Shown here: positions 57,658-64,000 of the stretch, one piece after another
How the letters are laid out: every line of letters begins with the position of its first letter
Position numbering within the stretch: position 1 is the first letter of the stretch
NCBI GenBank assembly: GCA_009739215.1
Contig: VSJF01000008.1
Span: forward strand, 558,001-622,000
DNA from: Floccularia luteovirens
Lineage: Eukaryota > Basidiomycota > Agaricomycetes > Agaricales > Squamanitaceae
Reading direction: 5' to 3'
Length of the DNA stretch: 64,000 bases
Position numbers and translations under genes: made by a program
The notes under the pieces: generated by a model
What the model saw: the letters and a program-made list of their open reading frames with translations, nothing else
Database searches by the model: none
Told to the model about the DNA's origin: nothing

Positions 57658-58943
57658 TTAATCCCTATATCCGACTCTCGAGATTGCCAACCAAAACTGT
57701 GATCCGCCTTCTTCACTCCATCCAAGTGGGCCAAGATCACATTCGGCACATGAGAGCAGCTTCAGTTTGGGAACTGAGAGAATGCTTGTTAGTTTACAAC
57801 AGGGATTATGTCAAGAGTGTATGGCCAATGACCTGATGAATCTTGAGTCACTGGGCGAGAAAAACCGATATTTTCAAATTCCATGGGGGATGGTGTTATC
57901 AACCACCATTCTGGTGTAGCTGGAGGTGGTGGGATGGCCGGAAGGATGGGATTAATTGGAATCCCTGGGAGGTCAATCTAGGTGTAAAAATTAAAACAAC
58001 TCTGTTAATATTTCGGTAGGAGCTGTGCAGTTCCACTAATACCTGGGGACTGGTCCGTTCTGTAGATTTAGCTACATGCTTTTTCAGAATGACACTTCCG
58101 CAGCCATTCTTTGGGCAGACTAAGTCAAATTTATTGACGGGTAAACCACTGATAACAGTGGTTACATCGGAAATACCATTTGCAAACTCGGAGATGAGCT
58201 GCGGTTTTTGTTGTTGAGGAGTTCGTCTCTGTAACGCTTCAAATAATCCAGGTGGTAACTGTTGAGTCTGGCTTGACTGCTCCGGAGAATCTTTCAACGC
58301 TAGATCTGGCTCCGTGGTCGTGGTGGGTAACACAAGTTGCAGAGAATACCAAGGCTGTGATCCATGCACAAGATCACTTTTCCCTAGTAGTTGGAATCCA
58401 GCTTTCTGATAAAATCTTATTAGCTCTTCGTGTGACACTAAAAGCACCCGTTCGTAGGGTTTCCCGCTCTCTTTGCTTTTTACTAATCGGGATATATATT
58501 CCTTGAGGAGCCGTAGTCCAAGCCCTTCTCTCCTATGCGTAGATGAAACACAGACAGAGTGTATGCACACCGATGACGAGCCCGCGACATGAGTGGTCAT
58601 CGATTCGTGTGTCAAAGTGGTCGACGGGGAAAGCGTTGAGCATACATAGGCTAACAGTTCGCGGTTGCCTGAAGTGGTCGAAAAGGCACCCAGGAAGAGA
58701 TCACCTGCCTCGGATTGTCGGAATCTGAGGGTTCCGCATGACAAGAACAGAAAAACTCGTCGTAATGATTATTCATACCGAAAAGCTTCTGGACTAGCAG
58801 CCTCATCTGGTGGGTAGCCTGTCACTGAGCGTTAGGCTCGGCAGTGATATGGATAAGAGGGTAATCATACCTTCTTGTTCAATCTCTATGGCAGTATTCA
58901 GGTCTTCTAAAGAGACCCAATCGAACACAACGTCGGGCAACAT
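57658..58943 (-). CDS. GNAT acetyltransferase fused to an Mss4-like domain
   Basis: The N-terminal part is a GNAT acyltransferase of the arylalkylamine/serotonin acetyltransferase type: LPDVVFDWVSLEDLNTAIEIEQEGYPPDEAA, then VCIHSVCVSSTHRREGLGLRLLKEY (acetyl-CoA loop RREGLG) and RFYQKAGFQLLG. After a Gln/Pro-rich linker comes an Mss4-like zinc domain: NKFDLVCPKNGCGSVILK, PSPMEFENIGFSR, LSCAECDLGPLGW and FWLAISRVGY. The Cys pairs CPKNGC and CAEC would bind Zn. Four introns splice in frame. Start chosen at MLPDVV; in-frame ATGs exist up to 59009. Mss4 relatives act on Rab GTPases; whether this one does is unknown. Confidence 0.87.
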
Positions 58944-61821
58944 TATGCAGTTTTCTGAGATACGCCTCACAGGAACAACAAGGTTGGTGTGACATGTCAC
59001 CATGACCATATTGAATGCACTCAGCTGAACATTTCAACGTCAACGACCAACTTATAGGATATTCCACTACAATTCTAACATAACTGTCTACCAGGAGTAG
59101 CCTTTGTACTAAGCGGATAGTCCGCGACTTTACGGGCTTTGCATAATTTACTAAACATCACAATTTTTCCGCCCCGTTCGTCCAACCAAATAGATTGCGG
59201 CAATATCGTGTAATAAATAATCAATCAGTTTTTTATGTTCCGAGTCCGTAAGGAGTCGGTCTTATAACCAGGATTTTTTGTTCGTTTCAAGCTTGACGTG
59301 GGAAAATGTGCACGTGATAATTGGCACAGACATTTTGTGTTCGTTCCAAGCTTGACTGGGAACTCTGCACGTGATAATTGGCAAAGGCAGTTTTCGTTCG
59401 TTTCAAGCTTGACGTAGGAAATTGTGCACGTGATAAATGTCTTACACAGTTTATGTTCGTCTCAAGCTTGATGTGGGAAAAATGGTTCTGCTGAAGAAGT
59501 GTGTGCCCTCAGACATATGTGTATATTAGAGAGGTAGATACATTGTAACATATGATAGTACTGGTGTATGTAAAGTAATGTAGGTGATTAATTAGGGAAC
59601 ATTTCATTGAATGAATGCCGATTTAAAGAGAACGAGTGGATATAAATACTCGCATTTGGTATAGATCGAAAGGGGATGTTGAGGAGAATTTATATGCAAA
59701 TTTGCGAAAGGTAGCGTCAGGAAATGCAGTCTGTAGAGTGTTTACATTGCAAAATTTGAATTGTACACTGCTTAAAAATACTTTGATGCGTGTTTTGATG
59801 CGATCGGAAAAGCTGTGCTTGATTTGATTTCGCGTTATCGTAGTGAGCGTGGTGAGTATTGCGAACGTGGGAAAATGCATTTTAACCTTCGGATTTCATG
59901 TTTTCTTTGTTTCCTCTGTGATCCCTGCTGCGTACATTGGGATCTGAGACGCTTCTAGTTGATTGAAAGGTGTAGAATTTGATGCTAAAATATTTGGACA
60001 AGTTTTGGGTGAGAAATGGTATATTTTCCTTCATGTCTTCGCATATTTGACTGTCTTTTTGCAGATTTAAGTTGCTTTTGACAATTCTGATGTGTTTCTA
60101 TGCTTGGATCAATTCGCATTTCATCCTGACTATGGCTTGGTTGAATTGGTAAGTCATTATGGCACTGCTGATATGTTTTCATGCAGAAAAAACTCAATTT
60201 TAAAGCTTTGTTCACATACATATTATTCCCCCGTTGTTGTTGTCATTCTTCCTTTATCTTAGAATACAAATAACATGATTTGAATGAGGCATTATGTGCA
60301 TTGCAGTCTTTTAACTAGCTGATCTACATCTTAAGTATTGCAATCTAACTATGATATCAATATCCAAATGAGGCAGTCAAAGATGCTTATTTTCAAGATT
60401 AAAAAAACAACTGTATGTTTTGCTAAGTGTGTGACTAAAAATTCTATGACCTATGTACCATGCTATGAGTTTAGTAGATAATTGTAATATTGCAATAATG
60501 GACTCGGATATGCCATGCAGAGCAATGGCCCATACCCCCAAGTATTATTATGTATCGGGTAGAACCAACAACGCAGAAAAATCACGATGTTCAGTTACTA
60601 AAGTTCAACACATTTTCTTGCTCAACAACCACTCTATTGATCGGCCTCACACTTGCTGGAGGATCAATAGATTTATGCTCAAATGCCTTGGCTCAGTTTT
60701 AACTTTTAACTACAACTTGAGCGGGAGGAGAGAAACTAAGTCTTGTAAATTGACATCGTTTTGCAAAACTGTCACGTTGCAGTCACGGCGAGATTTCATT
60801 AATCATTCCCCGCTTTGGCATTAGGCGCATTTATGATCTAAACTGTCTTCATCAATCTATCAGAAGTGGAGTTGCCGTCCAGATTGTCATGCTCAAAAGT
60901 TCAATCTCTTCTCAAACGGGATTCCAGTGCTAAATCATCCCGGAGAAATGGTTTATATCATCGATTGAGCATATAGAATAACATATAGAAAGTATATTAC
61001 AAGGAAATCAATGAGTCCTCAAACCGAAGCATATCTAGAAATTTTTTGACATAAATTTGGCTCTGCCAAGCTCCAGCAAAGGGAATATATCATAAAAAGA
61101 TAGGAATATGTTCAATACATATGTATAGAGCTCTAGTAACATATGAAGCTCCAGGATGCACGGTTGTGCTACAAAAATCATTTTTTTGAAGTGTTGCAAC
61201 CCTAGCTATTTGATAGTAATCATGCAAAGCCCTTACGTACTTGTGTGTAAGTATCTCTCCGAGCACAAAGCTGTTCATCAACTCCATATATAACAAGACC
61301 AGTTCAAATAAGTCCCTTCCCGCGTCTCCTACTGGCATCAAGATCCACTCAAAGACAACAGTCATCAAGGGGTTGATAGCGATGTCTGCAGATCCTTGTC
61401 ACCGTGCGTGGCGAGTGTTCAACGTTCAACTCTGAGTTTGAATGTCACCGTGCTTCACTTCATTCCATTCGCGTTTTCATATACCAGTAACAAACAACTC
61501 CAGTAACAACAGTCCCGAACGCCGGCGGAAGCAGTCGGGTTTTCCTCCCATCTTTTGAGTGCTCGTGGATGGCTAACGCTCCTGATGAATGTATCACTGG
61601 ATCTAGAATCCTGTGCCACACGGTGATGTAACGTCAGATATATATCAAACATTGAATCTCATGACAAGACTTATATACATCCTACTTTCGGGTTATAATG
61701 CTATAGGTTTCAAGATGGAAGTACGGACACCAGTCCGGCGTGATTCCTTATAAGCCACGAAGAAGTTTACTTTACCTACAGCCACCTCTGCACTCTTCCA
61801 AACTCGACAATTCAAATCGGA
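58944..61821. other. 2.9 kb without recognised genes
   Basis: Holds the tandem repeat at 59281-59482. ORFs up to 123 codons (60453-60824) show no motif that I recognise. Confidence 0.5.
59281..59482 (+). repeat. Tandem repeat, about 58 bp x 3.5, with CACGTGATAA
   Basis: Units start at about 59281, 59340, 59397 and 59456 (the last partial). Each begins TTCGTTTCAAGCTTGA and the first three contain GCACGTGATAA. The units differ at several bases. Confidence 0.92.
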
Positions 61822-63404
61822 ATGTCAGCCGCCGAACTTGCTACAGCTGCGCTTCATTTGTGAGCATTACTTACTATCTTTGAGCTTGAACATAATAAGT
61901 GACACATGTTAACAGAACCGCAGCGAAATACTTCCAGTTTGCGTCGGTCATAATGCTCATATACGACCATGGTGTGTTGAACGGATGCTTCTTCAAAGTA
62001 TACATTACTGATATCCTCACCAGCGTTAACATTTTCACAAGAAGTGGATGCGATATCTCTTGTGTTGATCTCCTTTCTAATATCCAGGATAGGTGGAACG
62101 GATTTGGAAGCAAAAATTCACCGGCGCTACATTCCTTTTCCTCATTATCAGATATATGAGCCCACTTGAGTCGATAGTATTGCTGGTTGGTAAGCGAGTC
62201 TGGTATCCTCCACATCGGGTCACTAACTCCAATCCACAGCATTCAATCAACGACCCTAAATGGATAAATGCCGTAAGACCTTGCTCAGTAGTATTTATCG
62301 TAGCTATTGACCGCTCTATTTTGTTAGCCGTAAGATCATCATCTGGCTTCTTCCAAACCAGACATGTAACCTTGACGCTATTAAGCTGTTCTCATTTTGT
62401 TCTCTTTGAGGGTGCAGCAACAGTAGCATTAGTGGGAGGTACGCAGCATTGTAACTCATTGTCAAATAATGACTTATAACACAACTGCATGTCAGCTGGC
62501 GAATGTATGTCTGTTCAAAATCGCCTTTTTTTCTAGCATATTGACGAGGCGAAGTGATCTTGATTCTTCGAGTTTATGCTCTATATAGTTGCAACCGATA
62601 TTTTCTCATCTTCCTAATGGCGCTATGGGCATTCCAGATTGCCATGAACGTCGTTAATTTGTCTGGTCCCTCTACAGGTATGATGCATTCTGTAAGTGGT
62701 CAGGTTGCATGCTGACGTTGTGGTAGCGCTAAATTTACCTCCCGGTTTTGTCGGTCAGTCCTCAAGGTTTATATTCGTGTAGTTTGATGATTAGACTTTT
62801 TGTAGGTTGCATACTTGGTGGAAACGGATCATTTCGTAAGTAATGTTCCCCGGACGTTACAAACATATCTGACGAAGTTCTGATAAGCTTGGATTTGGGT
62901 TGCCCCATTGATAACTGACACGTGCATTTGCATCTTGACAATTTCGAAAACAGGTAAAAGTGTCATATCATCTGGAAGATATACAAAGTATGTACTGCCA
63001 TCAGAGTCGTAAACGCCTCACTAATAATCTTGATCATAGAGCATCCCACATCCTCTTCAGGGATGGAATTATGTATTTTATAGTGATCTTCGTTGCAAAC
63101 CTAGTTAACATCTTGATTTACTTCGTAAGCTCTCGACTTTCCTTGCCATTACTGAATTACTGGAGTTATGTTGTAGAATGCAGTAGCAGATATCAAGGTC
63201 ATAGGCGCCACCTTCAGCCAACTCATCACTACACTCATGACTTGTCGTCTTGTTCTCAATCTTCGTTCACTGTCCACCAAAAATACAATACCGATACATC
63301 ATCGAACACGTTCGATTCCACTCTTTGTAGAAAGGGCCATTGGAAATTTGGGCGAGGAGATTGAATTGTCTTCTGATTCGGATAATTCGGGATGTTCATA
63401 CTGA
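61822..63404 (+). CDS. DUF6533 seven-helix membrane protein, copy E
   Basis: Exons: MSAAELATAALHL; TAAKYFQFASVIMLIYDH; 20-nt micro-exon (LTFSQE); VERIWKQKFTGATFLFLIIRYMSPLESIVLLV; then an exon with four extra bases relative to copies B and C (CAAC, near 62248), which either shifts the frame to an early stop or is absorbed by an upstream GTTGGT donor; SHFVLFEGAATVALVG; ILRVYALYSCNRYFLIFLMALWAFQIAMNVVN; LTNNLDHRASHILFRDGIMYFIVIFVANLVNILIYF; and ADIKVIGATFSQLITTLM with an acidic tail. Possibly a recent pseudogene; otherwise well preserved. Confidence 0.72.
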
Positions 63405-63556
63405 ATGCAAAATCTTCCAGTTCAACATTCAGTAATAGCTGCTCCTTGTATCTAAAGTTGTACTTATTTATAAACTGGTTTTGATAACCACCGTGACAGT
63501 CTCCCATAACAGGTTTACAGAGTAACGTGTTTTGCAAAACTTTGAAAATATCCGTC

Positions 63557-64000
63557 ATGGACACTAACGACCTCTTCTCGTTCCTGGACGAGACCCAGCC
63601 GGGAAATGAGGACAACAGTGAACACGAAGATAACGACGATGTTGATGACTCAACATATGATCAACCTAAAATCCCGCAAAAACGAGAAGCAGAGTCAACT
63701 TCCAACTTCCAGGGATGTACCCGACAGTGAACTTAGGCAGTCGTCCAAAAAAACAAGAGGAGCTTCCCCAAACCCATAGTACGAAACAGAAGCGAAGCGA
63801 GAGGTTGCTGCTAGTGCAGGCTTGAACTACGCCATCAGGTAAGAGGTTGCTTGTGAAAATATCAGTGTTACGTTGATATTGATAACATCTAGATTAGGCA
63901 TCAAGTGGCTGTTCCACCCAGATATAACTACGTACCGATATCACAGCATGTCCCTCCTTCAAAACCAGATAGAGAATACAAATTCGAACTCGATCCTTTC
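63557..64000 (+). CDS. MTR4: MTR4/DOB1-type exosome RNA helicase, 5' end, cut by window edge
   Basis: An Mtr4 Ski2-like helicase feeds RNA to the nuclear exosome. The visible N-terminus begins MDTNDLFSFLDETQPG, followed by an acidic and basic variable region. Then come ETEAKREVAASAGLNYAI and, after an intron ending ATTAG at 63898, RHQVAVPPRYNYVPISQHVPPSKPDREYKFELDPF, the conserved strand just before the helicase core. The variable region between about 63710 and 63785 does not read through in one frame (a shift near 63712, a TAG near 63778), so there is an unrecognised intron or an indel. The helicase motifs lie beyond the window. Confidence 0.82.

Noticed and set aside
59281..59482. CRISPR-like array
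   Set aside because: Units are directly tandem with no unique spacers, and the genome is fungal.
60453..60824. 123-codon plus-strand ORF
   Set aside because: No motif, no intron signals fitting a longer gene, AT-rich surroundings.
61090..61368. 92-codon minus-strand ORF
   Set aside because: No recognisable domain and no supporting neighbours; likely chance.

Overview
The window looks like nuclear DNA of a basidiomycete fungus, probably an Agaricomycete. The genes carry many short GT-AG introns (about 35-70 nt). The product set is typical of these fungi: a DUF6533 seven-helix family, an SKN1/KRE6 glucan protein, a fungal GT2 glycosyltransferase, a GNAT-Mss4 fusion, Cue1, TrpC and Mtr4. I cannot name the species.

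Region 1 (1-22418) is a nest of Ty1/copia retrotransposons and other repeats. Four copia bodies are visible: I (+, cut by the left edge), II (-, 3303-8940), III (-, 13591-16478) and IV (+, 16692-22418). Solo and partial LTRs of several subfamilies lie in and around them, two with perfect 5-bp target duplications. Between II and III are Tc1/mariner remnants, opposed arrays of CCATAG and CTATGG repeats, and a 500-nt pyrimidine-rich tract. II and IV carry a primer-binding site matching the anticodon loop of initiator tRNA-Met (half-tRNA priming). II keeps an open gag but has an unreadable pol, although its two LTRs are identical over 128 bp.

Region 2 (22419-33511) starts with 3.2 kb without a recognised gene. 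It then holds two head-to-head cell-surface polysaccharide genes: a GT2 membrane glycosyltransferase (-) and a KRE6/SKN1-type glucan assembly protein (+), 160 bp apart.

Region 3 (34028-63404) contains a mirrored duplication. An O-methyltransferase and a divergent DUF6533 gene (34-38.8 kb) recur in inverted order at 52.6-56.9 kb. Between them are a syntaxin-8-like SNARE, a class I glutamine amidotransferase, a serine-rich anchored coiled-coil protein, another DUF6533 gene, a Cue1-like ERAD factor, and a TrpC-like protein that lacks the GATase domain and has a degenerate PRAI domain. Further right are a broken DUF6533 copy, a GNAT-Mss4 fusion, a short tandem repeat and another DUF6533 gene. Region 4 (63557-64000) is the 5' end of an MTR4 RNA helicase gene cut by the window edge.

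Coding coordinates for spliced genes run from start to stop and include introns. Splice sites were read by eye; junctions I could not resolve are stated.
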